In this document: one piece after another, positions 1-15,500 of the stretch
Numbering within the stretch: the stretch's first letter is position 1
Layout of the letters: each line of letters opens with the position of its first letter
From: Acanthornis magna
Lineage: Eukaryota; Chordata; Aves; Passeriformes; Acanthizidae
Direction of reading: 5' to 3'
NCBI GenBank assembly: GCA_036785705.1
Contig: JAWUZG010000333.1
Span: forward strand, 186,001 to 250,000
Length of the DNA stretch: 64,000 nt
The notes under the pieces: model-generated
Told to the model about the DNA's origin: nothing
The model's input: the letters and a program-made list of their open reading frames with translations, nothing else
Database searches by the model: none
Position numbers and translations under genes: made by a program

Positions 1-448
1 TTCCGAGTCTCTGTGCTAGAAGACTGCTCTCTTTTCTTAGGTCTGTTTCCTCAGAACCACACGCCACTCCTTAGCCCTGGGCAGTTTTCTGCAAAAATCT
101 ACAGCAGCAACAAAGGGTCAGGTTTTTTACATTACTCCTAACCTGAAATATGGTCTATTAAAACACCTCACCGTTTCCAGCTTCTGTACATGGAAACAAA
201 GTGAAGACCTGCACACCTGTGCCCCCCCAGCCCCTCCCCCATGTCCATGCACCTTCAGAAACTTGCCACCTACCAAACGTACCAAAATGCAGCAGGCAAT
301 GTGTGATTGCTGCAGCATGGTGAGTTACAAATGCACACTCTAGCTCTGTGCACAGCAATCGTCTCTTGTCACAAGGTCACAAAGTGGTACAAAGAAGTTT
401 TGTGAAAGAACAAAACGAGATGACTGCCATGATGCTTACACCACTTAC

Positions 449-564
449 TGTTTTGGCTGAAAGCAAGAGAGTTTGGACTGGTTCAAAATTTGGAAAAAGC
501 TGTGTTTCTTCAATAATACGCATTCCATTTTCATAGCGGATAGCTTTGTGCAGGGCTCCTCGAT
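449..564 (-). CDS. Semaphorin coding exon 11 (last one in window)
   Basis: 116 nt, acceptor tttcag, donor gtaagt. It encodes [29 protein letters not shown] and SAKT. The following exon, expected to finish the sema domain, is not seen in 1-448 and should lie left of the window. Confidence 0.9.
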
Positions 565-3500
565 CTGAAACAACAGAGCAATATGTTTAAGTAAGATCCT
601 TGAAACAAAAAGGCAGGAAAAGAGCCTGCACAACTGCTGTAAGTTGTCTCAATGATCTGCTTCCTGTTCAGGTGAATAATTCTGTGTCAAAGGCAACCAT
701 TACACTTGCCATCAACAGGACCTCTGAGCAAGAAATAACGTTTTGGTACACAGAATGACCAGTTGGGGATGACATTGTGTGGTTTTGCTCAACTCATTGA
801 AGCTTTGCAGTTCTTTTCCTGCAATACTTTTTCAAATCACCTAAGACTGTCCACTTACTGTGCACCTTACATTTTAACAAAAACACCAGCTGGTGTAAAA
901 GTGTAGTTGCACTGTTTTAAAATCTTTCTCTTCTTTCTCATGGAGAATAGAGATAACTTGTATTCTTGTGCTTTCTAATCTCATTGTTTTGGTACTGGAC
1001 GCTCTAGTGTTGTAACCAATCGTTATAGGGGGTGGAAAAACTATCGACCAATAATTATCAGATTATTAATGGATATATAAAGAAGTTCCTGTAAATAAAG
1101 TTTCTCTTTTTGCCATCTTGTGAGCTGCCTGCCTGACTTTCCTGAGAGCTTCCATGAATCTCCACGAATATCAGAAAATCAAAGCAACATAAAAACACTG
1201 TAAATATGGAAATCTCAAGAGTTTGTCTAAGAAAACAAATCAATCAGTGCACCATGAAAAAAAGTGTTTTGCAGAACTCACCTGTACCGATGAACATAAC
1301 ATCATAGACGGTGCCATTGAGTGCTCTGACTCTGTCTACTACAATCTGTGTATACTTCACATCTCGCTTTACTAGCCAAGGTCTGTCTCCCACTGGGGTC
1401 ACTGAGTCATCCATTAGCGGATGATGTCTAACAAACAGCAATGTTTTGTCTGGTAAATTCAGAGAACTCATGTAGTTTGATGCTCTGGCTTCATTGTTTA
1501 TACACTAGCAGGGGGACACAGAGGGGGTGGGAAATAAAAGAGACAACCAAATTGTATCATTTATTCCTACAAAATAAAGACAATTAACAGCAGTTGTATG
1601 CATTTTCTTCTCCACATTATTTTGGCCAGTAACCACACCTGCACACTACACTCTTTGTACCGAGGAAGATCCTCAACTCTCACTGCACTTTGGCTTCTGG
1701 GATGTACTAATCCCTGAGCTTTGGACTACATTTTCGTTTGGGTCCAAAATGCATTCTAAAAAAACATTCCCTCTGTGCTCTCATGCATCTTCCCTACTTT
1801 TAACCAACACCTCTTTAAGCACTAGCAACAATACAACTGTAAGGAACTAAGGAAGTAGGCAAAGTCTGAAAGAGACCCAGTGTTGGAAAGTTTTCTTTTG
1901 CAGAGCAGTGCACTATACCAGATAAACGTGCTGGCTCTACTGAGACAACGCAATAATTGTTATCCTTCTTTTCATCTGAACTAAAAGGTTTATGATGTTG
2001 CTAGTGTATAATAAATTCTATTTCACAGAGAAAATTATTAACAAAATAATGAAAATACAAACCCAGCAAATAACTTAATTCTAAATTAAAAAACCCCAAA
2101 AAACCAAAGACTTTGATTCCCAAATAAAAAATTCAGAACACATCACTTGAGCGTTCTCCTACAAAGTCTTTACAACAAGAAGCAACCAGGTGAGGGCAAA
2201 CAAATGAATCATTAGCAGGTTACTAGTATTCCCTGGTCTGTTTACTACTGAGCATTAAAAGAAGTCATCAGATCCAAGATTACAGAAACTTACTGCACCA
2301 GGCCGAGGATTAGGAATTTCCCCATGGTATCGTACCCACTTTACATGATGAGATGGTTCTACTCTACCACTCTGCATGTATTTTCCTTTTGAGAAAACCT
2401 CTTCTACAGTAGACAGATTGTACGCACACACTGCTGACAACCCCACATTATTCCTGTAAGTACAGGAAGAAATTAGGAAAAAAAACAAAACGCAACAAAA
2501 CATAGGAGGAATTATTATTTTCTTGTAGTAACCAGCTGAGATGAAAGGTACTTAACCAGGAAAAGGCTACAGCACACTTACAGTTGTGGGGTGAAGACTC
2601 CATATATCACTGGCTCCTTCAAAGTTGGAGATTTGAGAATAAAAACATCATTGATAACATTGAAAATTAAATTCTTATCAGGGATTGTACAAATCAGTCT
2701 GGCCTTGAGAAAGGAAGTCCATTTTTTCTGCAAGGTCCTTAATCCTCCTCGGTCCCTCTTATGATATTAAAAAAATAAAAAGGTGTTTGTGAGGAGTGCT
2801 AGCAGTATTTTTGCATTTAAGAACCACTGCTGTACAGTGGCTTAATTACTAAGCCCTGGTGTTTTGTAACATTTCATCTCTAGCAACATCAATAAATGTT
2901 CACACATCCACAAACAGAACAGGATGAAAGCTACAGGAAAATTGATTCAACAAAAATAACGCAAAATTATTTCTATCGCACGCACAGGGAAGATGAAATA
3001 CGAGCGTTAATGAAGAACATACCTCAGCAACACTCAAAAAAGCTAAGATGGGAGATGCATCATTAGGAAAAAAGTAAAACAAGCATGGAAGTATTATACT
3101 GTCCTTTAAGAGAAATAGGTAATATTGCATTTGTTCTGTGACATCAAAACTGATTTAAATTCTAATGCGGCAGTATGCCTTAAAACTTGCCTGACATTGA
3201 TAATTTCATTGGAAGAAATCCAGCAATGGTTTAATCCTTCTAGCAGTTACCATCTTTATTAAGGATTTGCAGGTACCAAGGCATAAAGAAGTTAAGATCT
3301 ATTGACTAGAAATGTTTCAAAATGTTTGATAATTGACCTGTAGCTCTGATACTTCTCTAAAAGAGAGATTTCAATGTATGTTGAAACAGTATTCATATTT
3401 CCATTTAATATTTCCACTCATTACCCAATTGTATATGCAATGTATTAAAGGAAATCTGCAAAATTTATTAAAACAATTAAGTGTAAGTGCTTATAGATTT

Positions 3501-6500
3501 ACAACCTGCCACCAATTTCCATTTCAAACAACAGTCTGAAATACAGAATAACACAATAAATGAAGCTCTCATATTTCACAATACTCCCCTCTGAAAGTGT
3601 GCACAAGCTGTCAGTAGGCAGAGTGCCATAATAAGAAGTCCCATGTAAACCTGCCTCCAGCTCCTTGTTTAATGGAAATCTCAAGGGCACTAACTCATTA
3701 CTGATGTTTTGACTTCCCTGTTTAACTACAAAACAGTAAAGTCAAAATAAAACTTCTAACCTCATAAAAACGAAACAGCCAGATAAATTTGCTGTTGGGA
3801 AAACGGTTGCTTTGTTTTCTTTGTCACGGTTGCTTTGTTTTCTCCCAGAGGAGAGCAGAACCTCCAGATGTACCGAAATTTCACAACTGTGAAAAATAGA
3901 TCAAGTATTTATTCACAAAGCAACCATTTGGCTTTCTCAGTTCTGACGACCTGATTGGAACTCCTCATTCATTAAAATTCACCAAATTCAATCACTTCCA
4001 TTTACGTGGCAGTAAGTCCACAAGAATGAATACTTTTTAACACACACACAAGATTCTAAGAGATACAGTAAAAGTAAATGGAACTATCTCCCACCTTGCA
4101 TACTCTAGCTCTTCTTGGAATCATCAATTTTCCAATGAATTCATACTCCACAGACACCTCAGTGAAAAAGAAGTATATCTTGTCGTCTTCTCCATCTGTG
4201 CTGTTTGGATCTGCTCTTACCACATTAGCAAAAACAAAGCTGGGCTCTAGAGATACAAACAGAAGTATTTTCTATTCTGTAGGCGACTACTAACTTGATT
4301 CCCTCCAAGACCCTCAGAAATTGTCTTTCGCCCAAACTCCAAACTCCACATTGCATTTACCTCCTCTCCAGTCACTGACCTGCCTACACATTTTGCTGTT
4401 CACAATATGAAGAGCATTTCCAAACAAAAACCAAACCACCAGAAAACAAACAGAAAAAAAACAAAAACCCCTAAAACCTATGTGATAGCACTAAGATACC
4501 TGAGAGATACCTATGATGTGACAGCTCATTACCTCATCATTTTTCAGGCCACATTCAAATGTGGTTTTCTAATGGGCCTGCAAAGGCAACCCTCCTTTGC
4601 CTGCCTCTGTCCAATCCTATCCTTTTTGGACACAATGATCATGATTTTGGTCCTTTTTGGCACAAAGCCTCAAACCTCTGAGCAACTACAAAACTCAGTG
4701 AATTTTGAAATTCAGGAACTGAAAGAGCCAAGAACCATGATCAGCTCAATTTGAGAACCAATTCAAGAGCAAAACCATTCTATTCCTTCCTGTATCATAA
4801 CCAAACTGCATTATTGCAAGGATAAACAAGCAGAAAAGAAATAAACCATTCATGTCAAGTTGAAGTGTGTCTATTCTGAAGCTGTTTTCATCATCAATGC
4901 CGATAAAAATCCTGAAATTTCAAAATAAAAGCTCTTGATGGCATGCACGAGGGCACACACGCACAGTGTAGGCCAGCACACCAAAATCCATCTCTTTGAG
5001 ACACCTGACGATTGCTCCTTAGCCAGCTAAGATACACACTCTGTACCCATGGTGTTGAAGAACGAAAAGGAACTTGTTTGGGACACTTCTCATGCCCACT
5101 TACCATTAAGCCAAGGTATTGGATACTCTGTTCTCAGAGAGCTTCGACGAGAGTGCTGTGAAATAATAGGTTCACTTCCCAACAAATTGTTAGAAGTCCC
5201 AGAATAAAGCTCCTCATCTTCAACACAAAACCAAAAGAATTGAACTTATGGACTAGATACCAAAAAGGGTACATAAATATTTGGTGAGTCTATCTATGTT
5301 TAAACTTCCCACAAGAAAAAATAAACATGGATTCCCTCTGAATTGCCCTAGACATGTCTTTTATGTTTACATTTCTGCCGATCACTCTCAAGCCTAACAC
5401 TTCCACACTTGGGTTTATTATTATTATTGCTCTAACACTAGAACTGACAAAAGTCAACGTTGTTTTTGTGGGACTTTAACACTTAACATGAAAACCTACC
5501 ATTTATGTAAACACATGCAGATTTACTTAAATGCATCAGAAGTCTGTAATTATTTTCCTCTCTTTCTATGCCACCATTATTCAAACTTGACTTGTACAAA
5601 TTTAGGCACAATGCAGGGAGCATGTTTGTTTCTTTTTCTTATTTCCCATTTCATGCTAAGTTGAGCTTCTCTCTTATGACCGTGAGACACTCAGGTAAAG
5701 CCACAAATTCTGCCTTCCCCAATCAAGATTCAGCGGCGAGTTTCCATGCAGTAAGTACACATGCAATAAATACCTCGCTTCCCTATTCTGTCGCATGCCT
5801 TCAGGACAGATAACAATACTACTTGTTATATTTACTGAAATCACAGTAATTGATACTACAAGGGCACTCTAAGCACATTTAGACTCTCTGAATTAAATAT
5901 CTTTAACACCAGGAAATACAGTTTGAAAATTAGTATTTTAGAAGTTGCTTCCAAAACAACCTAGAGTTTGAAGTTCTCCTTTTAAGAAAGATGCTAAGGT
6001 TGACTATGTAAGTATTTTAATGTCTATACTTTAAAATAAAGACAAAAAATACAGATGCAAGCTACCATTTTGATAATGACAGACTGGATGGTGACAGTGG
6101 AAAAGATAAAACATTTTCGAAACATAAGAAGGAATGCAAAGTCTGAACTTACCAACCATAACAGACGTGTAGCTGTGAGCAGGATCAAATGGACATCTGC
6201 CCCTACCATCTTCAGTTTTACCTCCAAGTCCAAATGAAATTAAATTCTGTTGAAAACCACAATACAGCTATTAGCACTTTTTTCTTTCAGCAACTCAACT
6301 TGTGCAAAGTTAACTGAACACTAAACACTAAATAATGAGCTATATCATCAACTTCCAGCATCAAAGGCATTTTGTGTCAAATTATGAAAGACATATGTGC
6401 TTTCAGAAAATCTTATTTTCTCCCACATAGAAGAAATGTGATCCTATAATTTGTGAGGGTGGAAGGAGAAAAGAGCAAAAGATGAAAAGTTAAATCCAGA

Positions 6501-9500
6501 CAGACCTCAAGAAAGAGCATTCAAAAAAGCCAGACAGCAGAAAAGGCAGAGAAGTTAACTGATACGTAGAAACAACTGGTAATTATTGAATTAGTCTGAA
6601 AAAAAAATGGAGAGTCTTAGAAATTAAGAAGGCTTTCTGAGGTGGATTTAGCAATTTTTGAGATGATGTTAAATTGGTGAGATAGGCGTAATCCAACTAG
6701 GCTTTAAAAAGCAACAGAGTACTTTGGCTGCTACTTCATAAATCCCTCAGAAATCAAGAGAATGAGGATCAGCAAGCTGAACTGTAGCCACAGTGCTGGG
6801 GAAGTAATCAGTTTTATTGTGTAATGAAGACACTGGAAGCTAAAGGCACAAAGAATTACAAGATTTCTCAGTTTTCAAATTGCTGAGAGCTGCAGTAAGG
6901 AAAATGATACAAGAGTCAGCAGTGAGAAAAAAGTTTTAATTTTGTGCCAAGACTTCATTTTGAAGGATTCAACACTACAAATCTTTGGCACAGCCAGGAG
7001 CAGAGACAAGCAGAGACAGGAAACTGAGAAATTTCAGGGAGATTTGGTTATGGGTGGAAGTTGCAAACAATGTCATTTCAGGTTTAGTAACTGGTTTCAT
7101 GCTAACACACAAAACACAAAGAATTATAAAAGCTAAAAGAAAGTAAATCTGCAGTTAGACAAGATGAATCAATCATTCATTGAGTGGTCTGAAAAAGGAG
7201 CAGTGCAGCTTATTTCCATACTCCACCATTATGGTGGGACAGTGCAATAAATGCTCCTAATCTTACAACCAGCAGTGAAGAGTTTTGGGAATGGAGACTA
7301 ACTCTGTTTACCTGAGCTGCTTTGAAGTTGCAGCTGCTGCTGGGTCAAAACATAGGTACATTTCTTACCAGGTAATCACACCTTGGCCGAAATGCGTTAG
7401 TTCCACACACGCAGAGAAAAGTATCATTCAGCTGTTGCAAGACATGCACGTTATTACGACACTCCGTCTGTAACAGAGTGGAGTTGCAGTGTTTTAAAAT
7501 CTTTCTCTTCTTTCTCATGGAGAATAGAGATAACTTGCATTCTTGTGCTTTCTAATCTCATTGTTTTGGTACTGGACACTTCAGCATTGTAACCAATCAT
7601 TATAGGGGGTGGAAAAACTATCGGCCAATAATTATTAGACTATTAATGGATATATAAAGAAGTTCTTGTAAATAAAGTTTCTCTTTTCGCCATCTTGTGT
7701 GCTGCCTGCCTGACTTCCCTGCGAGCTTCCGCGAACCTCCACGAATATCAGAAAATCAGAACAACAACAGAGGATGAGGAAAGGACTAGCTCTGACAAAC
7801 CACAGTCTCCACATTCCAACATAAACAAACAATGTGCTGCCAGCTCGTCCATCGCCACGACTTGTGCCACATCACAGCGGCGAGCCTGGGTGACACACAC
7901 GTGACGTTGGGACACCATCTCCCCACAGTCTCCAGGAACTCTAATCAATCCTGCAGCAGCTGTTTCCTCCAGCCAGGAGTGGGCAGCTGCCACATTACCC
8001 TAGCAGGGTACCATGCTCAGCAGGGTCCATCCCCTGTTTGATGGAAGGACAAGCTCCAAACACACATCCAATCCATGGGAACAACGAGCTAAATGTGAAG
8101 GGACTTTTGGACTTTGTCAGCCCTTGTACACCTCGATGAAACAGCGACAGCCAAGGTTGTTTCCTAAGTGCAAAACCTCTAATACCCTTAAATTAGCTAC
8201 AAAGCTTTGTCACTTATAGCCATCCTTTTTTCTTTTTTCCCAGTCCTTGATATCATCCAAGGAAGCTCCTTAATATCTTTTGCTCTAAAATAGAACAAGG
8301 AGTTTGAGCAAAACCCTTAATAAAGGATACAATAAAAATTCAGAATAATTATGAAGTAAAACAACTCCAAACACCCACTTAAAAAGAGTGAAAAAACCCA
8401 GAATCAACAACAGCCCTTAATTCTTGCTGGTACACTGCCAGATCCCAACACTGAACTGTTGTTCCACGGACTTCTTAAGCAAGTTTAAGCTCTGGCCTTA
8501 CTGTTCCTTCTCATGAGACAAACTAGGTATTTCTGTGACTGTATGGGAGAAAACTGCAGGGGGGGAAGAGAGTAAAACCAGTTTTCTACCAGACCAGGCC
8601 CTTGAACAGCTTCATGAATGCTTTCTGCTGGCATTATACAGCACAGTGCTGATGGGTGGGGGAGAGAACTGTAAGTGAGAAGTGTAAGAAATAGGAGTAG
8701 TGGCTTAATACCTTGACTCTTTTGAAACTATTGCGCTGTGCAAAACATCATGGCTACAACATAAACTTGACTCCTAGAAGGTCAGAAGTACAGTGAGGAA
8801 AAAGCATGGCTGGCAGTAAGTGTCAGTTGCTAAACTGGGAGCAGGAAAAAATAAAAGAAAATTAATTCAGAGCTCTGTCAATAGATGTATTAATGGGATC
8901 TGCAGTATACCCCAATAATTTCTGAGAGAACTTGTGGAGATTCACAGACAGTCTGCTAAACATATGCACATACATAGAAGAGAAAATCGTATCTCATATT
9001 CATCACAGCTGTATGTGAGTATTACTAGTAGCAACCCCAACTGAACTGGAAAACAAAAATAATATTCTCTGATCCCATCCTGAAGAGATAGACAAGGAGG
9101 AAACAGACCTTAAATGGCTGCCACACCTCATGTACCAATAATGTCCTGATGGTCACCAGTGCACAGTCAAGGAAAAGAAGTCACTAGTCAGAGGGAGAGA
9201 GCCACTTCCACCCTGATGAAGCATACGAATGCAGGGTAACTATCAGGCCTGCATGCAGCATTTGGGGTTTTTTAACAGTGTGAACCAAAGAAGCTGCAAG
9301 TTCGAGCATCACATCCCTCAAGTGCAGAGTAGGTCTGCTTTTTGTATTCATAGCACTTGCAGACTTCTACTTTCAAACCTGTGCTAAAGGCCTGACCATC
9401 AGTCTTGCCCAGCAAATCCCTGCTTTACTGCATGAATGGTATTGCACAAATATACTAAATGAAGTAGTATTACAAAACAGAAAGGTACATCCACATACAA

Positions 9501-12500
9501 CTAGCTCGAGTAAATCATCTCCACAGAGAGGCAAAAGGAGCAGGCCAGCTCCTGGCAGTCATGCGGAGTCAGTGGTTCCCACAAACACCACGGGACCCTG
9601 CCGAGCTGGCAGGTCTGGCTGCTCTCTGAGTCACACCCGCCAAGCAACACAACACACGGATCTACACTTAGTGAAAAAATACACTGGCCTAATAAAAAGC
9701 CCCTATGCTCTAAAGCAAAGCATTTCAAATTAATCATTCATTCCGTTAAATCAAATGCGTTGACGGAATTATTGCAGTAACAAAACACAACAGTTGCTAT
9801 CAATTACTTCAGTGAAAGCTGTATCTTTTATTGTCTTAATGGAAAACCATGAACGTTAAGCACACATCATGGTGTGTTCATGTTTTCGAACATTCAAATA
9901 ATATTCAACAACAAAAAATGAAGAACTAAGAATTTTTAAAAAAAGACTAAGCATTGTTTCTAACGCTCAAGTTAATAAAAAAAAATTAAGTGATTATCTT
10001 GACATTTTAATTTCAAACAGTTGGACAAATTCTTCTTTTAACGTCACTCCTCTTGAAGTAAAATGTGTAAGATCTTTCTCAACTTTCAATAAAAGTACAT
10101 ACCTGTTCTGATTTGCCCTTGAGTACACATTGAGTCCTTTTATCTTCTGTGACCTTCCAGTGTAACTAAGTGAAAAAACATGCAACAAAAAGCACATTGA
10201 AAGTACTTGAATTCAATGCAAGGTCTGAAAATCTTGCAGTGACCCACATAAGAAAAGGCAATCCTAATACTATCTAGAGCAAATGCAAGACATTTTGCAG
10301 GCAGCATTTCAAGGTTCAAAGCCATTTTTTCCCAAGGAGGTGACATTTTGAAATCCATGTGCCTTAAGCAGAACCGAACTACCGTCTTTTGGGTTCATAA
10401 TGACAATTCCCCACAAATTGCTAACCAACTTTTCATTACCATATGCCTTAGGGAAATGAAACTGCAATTGGTTTAAGTATTTTTGCAATTTGAAGTACTT
10501 CCTAAGACTTGAATAAAAAACACTTGGGGAAGAGGAATCCAAGAAAACTTACTGGACCAATTTTCATTATACTGAGTACAACTTCACAGCTACGTTTTAT
10601 ATGCTGGTGAAAGTGCCCACCACCACCCATGAAAATTCAGATTAACAGAAGACAGCCCACTCCTGACAGTAAGAAAACACCCAAGGAGACCTATAATGAC
10701 TTGTTTATATCTAAGCTCTCCCTTCTTCCTCTCTTTTACTCTGTAAAACCTTCCAGAAATAGTATTGGAGTAGCCCATACAGAGTAATTTCTCTTTCAGA
10801 TACCTATTTGCCTAAAATGCAATGCTACTGATATCAGGAAATTAAGTCAAATTTGGAGTATGATTTTTACATGGAGGATAATGTATTAAAAGGCATACCT
10901 CGTGCTGCTTCTCAGCAATATTCACTGCATTTAAGGCAAAGATCACTTCCCTGGCTCCTACAAATAGAACATTTTTGTCTTCACTTAACAGCAAGACTGA
11001 ATAGTTTGACACTTTTGATTCCTTAAAATGTATTAGCTGGACCTCTGTCAAAATGAAAAAAAATAGCACCTCATGAAAAAACACAATCACTTAGGGCCAA
11101 GCTTATGAATCATTTTTTCTAAGTTTTCCAACAGCTGTTGGATAATCTGAAAACAACAAAGGTTAGTTCAGACAACCTGTGTAAAAGACAAGGGACCCCT
11201 CAGAAGCTTGATTCAGCAGAAACAGCAGCTTCCATCAGCAACATCAAAATCCCTTGTCCCCACTTTCTCATTCCATTTCAAATGATCAAGTATTTCCTCT
11301 TGTGCTGATCCCTATAACTCACTTCCTTGATTTTTTTTTTTTCTACCTGCTTTTTCTAAACTTCCATTTTTCACATCCACTGTCAGGACATTCCTCACCT
11401 TTTCCTTTCCATAGACCAATCCATGGAAAATCAGGTCAGTCACCACATCCCTTGCACCTGCCCTGAACAAATCTTACAAAATATCCTGCACCTTAACACA
11501 ACTCTTCAGCATATTGTCATAACAGAAGACACAGAAGCAAATAAGACACCATTTGCAGCTGATTGTAAAGTGACAACCAGAGAAGAAATGCACACAAAAT
11601 AAGAGCATGAGGGAAAAAGTCAATATGAAAAGAAATAATTTGAGAAGAGGAGACATGAGAGAAAAGGCAGTGGAATGAGGAAGCATGCAGAATGGACCGG
11701 AATGGCTTGGGGAAAGGTGACACCAACTGACTAATGTGAAAGAGTAATTTTTCTGAATGTACAACCATAATGTAAAAACGACTGAAAGCTTGGGAGACCA
11801 CATTTTGTACAGGAAAGCACAAGATTAATTAAGCATGGCTTTTTAAGATACAGATGAAAACAGTGTACTAATACTTCCAATTCTATCATGAATAATTGCA
11901 CATTTTCAACTATAATACTACAGAAACATTAATTTTAAACTAGAGTCTCCAGCATGTAATTTTGAAATCTTTTACCTTGCAGGAAAATTTTCCCCAAATG
12001 GATGAACGGGTTCATCCCCGAACTAAATTCCCTCTCCTATTCAAAGTAGGTTTCCAACACTTAAATGCAACAATCCTTAGCACACAGAGAGAGAAACAGC
12101 AGGAATGAAAATGAACTCCATTTCTTTTAACTAATTTGGAGATGAGTCTGCAGCACCTTGCTATACCATTAAATAGCAATGTGCCAAATTTTAACTACAG
12201 GATCGAAGCATCAAGGAGTCTAAGAAGGAACTACAAGTCTCACTTAGGCCACCCTTTCTGAAAGGCTGCATGAGCAAGTCACTAATTGCTATACCAATAT
12301 ACATGAAAAACACTTCCTACAGTCATGTCATCATTTTCTTTTTCCTACTACATTCTTAATCTCCATCTATCTTTTCCTACAGAATGACTGCTCAGAATTT
12401 AATACCCTTATTTAAGATCGCTTCATCATATGGCAATGTACTTGTCAGGGTTTGTTCAGTTACTGCACACTTGGGTAAGTAATCAATTGCTGCTTACTAA

Positions 12501-15500
12501 TATTAAAGAAGGACCCAAAGAAAAAAATCTCTTAAAACTTAAAGGATCCATGCCACATGGGGCATGGGGGTGGGGGGGAGGAGAAAGTAAGAAAGAAAAT
12601 GCATATCTTCACAAACACAGGAAATAACTACTCTATAATCCTTGCTCTGGAGTTCTTTCCAGTCCCAGGCTAAATTAGTAAACCAAAAACTAAAGGATCC
12701 TCTGATTTCTACTACTTCTCTTTGCATCATACTTGCAGACTCCTGGTTATTGTCTTGGGAGATTATGAATATGTGCTGCAATTTCAAATACAGGAAAAGC
12801 ACTGTTTTGTCAAAGACTTTCATATCTAGGCACCATGAAATGCTGTTGGAAGAGGGCCAAATGCTTCTTTTCCCTTCACCTGGTGATTCATCTAGTGCTC
12901 AGGATGGCTTGGTGTCAAAATTGATTATTAGGTGGAGAGGTGCATTTTGCTCATGTGTTCAGACTCCAGGTAAAAATAATTAGTTTAAAACAAAATACAC
13001 CTATTGGGATTTTCTCTCGAAGCAAGTTTCACCTGCAATATCCTTCAGCTGAGAAACCTAAATTGATGATCTTTTCTTATCCGGGGAAGTTGAAACAGAA
13101 GTTAGAGAGACTACTATCAAACTTTTAAACTTTCTTGGGGAAAAAGGATTAAGAGTATCAAAAGGAAAATTACAATTTGTGGAATCAGAAGTAAAGTATC
13201 TCAGTCATTTAATAAGTAAAGGAAGCTAAAAACTAAATCCTGAGTGGATTGCGGGGATTTTATCTCTCCCCCCTCCTTCTTCAAAGAAGGAAGTTAGAAG
13301 GCTGCTTGGATTATTGGGATATTGTAGACTGTGGATTGAAGGGTATACACAGGCAGTAAAATTCTTGTACGAAAAATTGACAGAGGGGGACAATATAAAA
13401 TGGACTAAAGATGATATTAAATTAGAAGAACTAAAGATTAAGCTAGCCTCAGTACCTGCTTTGGGTTTACCCTCATTAGAAGAACCTTTTCATCTGTATG
13501 TGAACGTAAAAAGTGGAGTAGCCCATGGAGTCTTAGTTCAGGAATGGGGAGGAGTGAAAAGGCCAATAGCTTATTTATCTAAAATGCTAGATCTAGTAAG
13601 CCATGCCTGGCCAGTGTGTGTACAAGCTATAGCAGCTACTGCCATTCGAGTAGAAGAGAGTCGTAAACTTACTTTTGGAAGCAAGTTAATTGTGCATAGT
13701 CCTCATGCAGTCAGGAGCGTGTTAAATCAGAAAGCTGAAAAATGGTTAACCGATTGCAGAATGTTAAAATATGAAGCAATTCTAATAGACAGTGATGACT
13801 TGACATTAGAAGTAGACAAAAGTTTAAACCCAGCTCAATTTTTATATGGAGAACCAGAAAGTGATTTAATACATAACTGTTTAGAAATTATACAATATCA
13901 AACTAAGGTTTGGGAAGATCTAGCAGAACAGGCCCTCCCAGAAGGGAGAAAAATATATGTTGATGGTTCATCTAGATGCCTACAAGGAAAAAGAATGTCA
14001 GGATATACTTTAGTAGATGGAGAAAATATGCAGACTATTGAAAAAGGGAAATTGCCTTCACATTGGTCAGCTCAAACTAGTGAATTATATGCTCTAAAGA
14101 GAGCATTGGAATATCTAGCAAAAGAAAAAGGAACCATATATACTGATTCAAAATATGCCTTTGGAGTAGTACATACTTTTGGGAAAATTTGGGAAGAAAG
14201 AGGATTACTAAATTCTAAGGGAAAAGGATTAATACATGAAGGACTGATTTTAGAGGTTTTCGAAGCCCTCCAGTTGCCAGAAGAAATAGCAGTAGTACAT
14301 GTTAAGGGACACCAAAAGGGAATGACCCCAGAAATAAGAGGGAATAATTTGGCAGACCAAGAAGCTAAAGATGCAGCAGAGAATGGGACCGAAAAAATCT
14401 TGTTAATTTTGACTCCAGATAAGGAAGAACCGGAAATTCCAAAATTTAGTGAAGCAGAAGAAAAGGAATTAAGTAAGATTGGGGGAAAGCAAGATCCATC
14501 TGGCAAATGGAAACTCCCTGATGGAAGGCAGTTACTTAATAAACCGCTTACTAGAAAAGTATTAGAAGGCTTGCATCAAAAGACTCATTGGGGTACTCAG
14601 GCTTTGTGTGATCACTTTTTAAGGAATTATGGGTGCATTGGGGTCTTTGGATTAGCAAAGCAAGTAACTGAGAAATGCATAACTTGTCAAAAAGTAAATA
14701 AAAAAGTAATGAGAAAAACAACCCCAGGAGGTCACGAGTTAGCTCTGCAACCATTTCAAAGTATCCAAGTAGATTTTACTGAACTCCCTCAAGTACAGAA
14801 GTGGAAATTTTTATTAGTAATAATAGATCATTTAACTCATTGGGTGGAAGCTGTCCCCACTGTCAGAGCTACAGCTAATGTAGTATGTAAAACCCTTTTA
14901 GAACAAATTATTCCCAGATACGGAATGGTTAATAGAATAGACTCAGATAGAGGAACACATTTTACTTCAAATGTACTACAACAAATAGTAGTACAGTAGG
15001 GAATAAAATGGGAATCACATACCCCATGGCAACCACAGAGTTCGGGCCAGGTAGAAAGAATGAACCAGACTTTAAAAAGAGCTCTAACAAAACTGATGAT
15101 TGAAACACAGATGTCCTGGGTAAAATGTTTACCATTGGCTCTACTGAGAATCTGAACACAACCCAGGTCAGACCCGGGAGTGTCACATTATGAGACGATG
15201 TTTGGGTTGCCTTTTTTAACCACACAACATGAAACTGCTACTTATGAAGAAGAGGAAATGAGTGTTAGAAAATGTGTCATCACCACTGCAAAAACACTTG
15301 AAAATTTGCGGTTAAAAGGGATAATCCCTCAAACCACTCCCTTAGAATTTAAAATTCATAATATCCAACCAGGGGAATGGGTATTAGTGAAATCGTGGAG
15401 AGAACAATCTTTAACCCCACAGGGGGAAGGTCCTTTTCAGGTACTACTGACAACTGAGGCAGCGATCCGGACCAGGGAAAGAGGATGGATCCACACCAGC

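Noticed and set aside
902..7766. The two 288-bp LTRs as ends of one provirus
   Set aside because: The interval contains six semaphorin coding exons and each LTR has its own different target duplication.
14072..14506. 144-codon minus-strand frame
   Set aside because: Shadow of the RNase H/integrase coding strand of the ERV.
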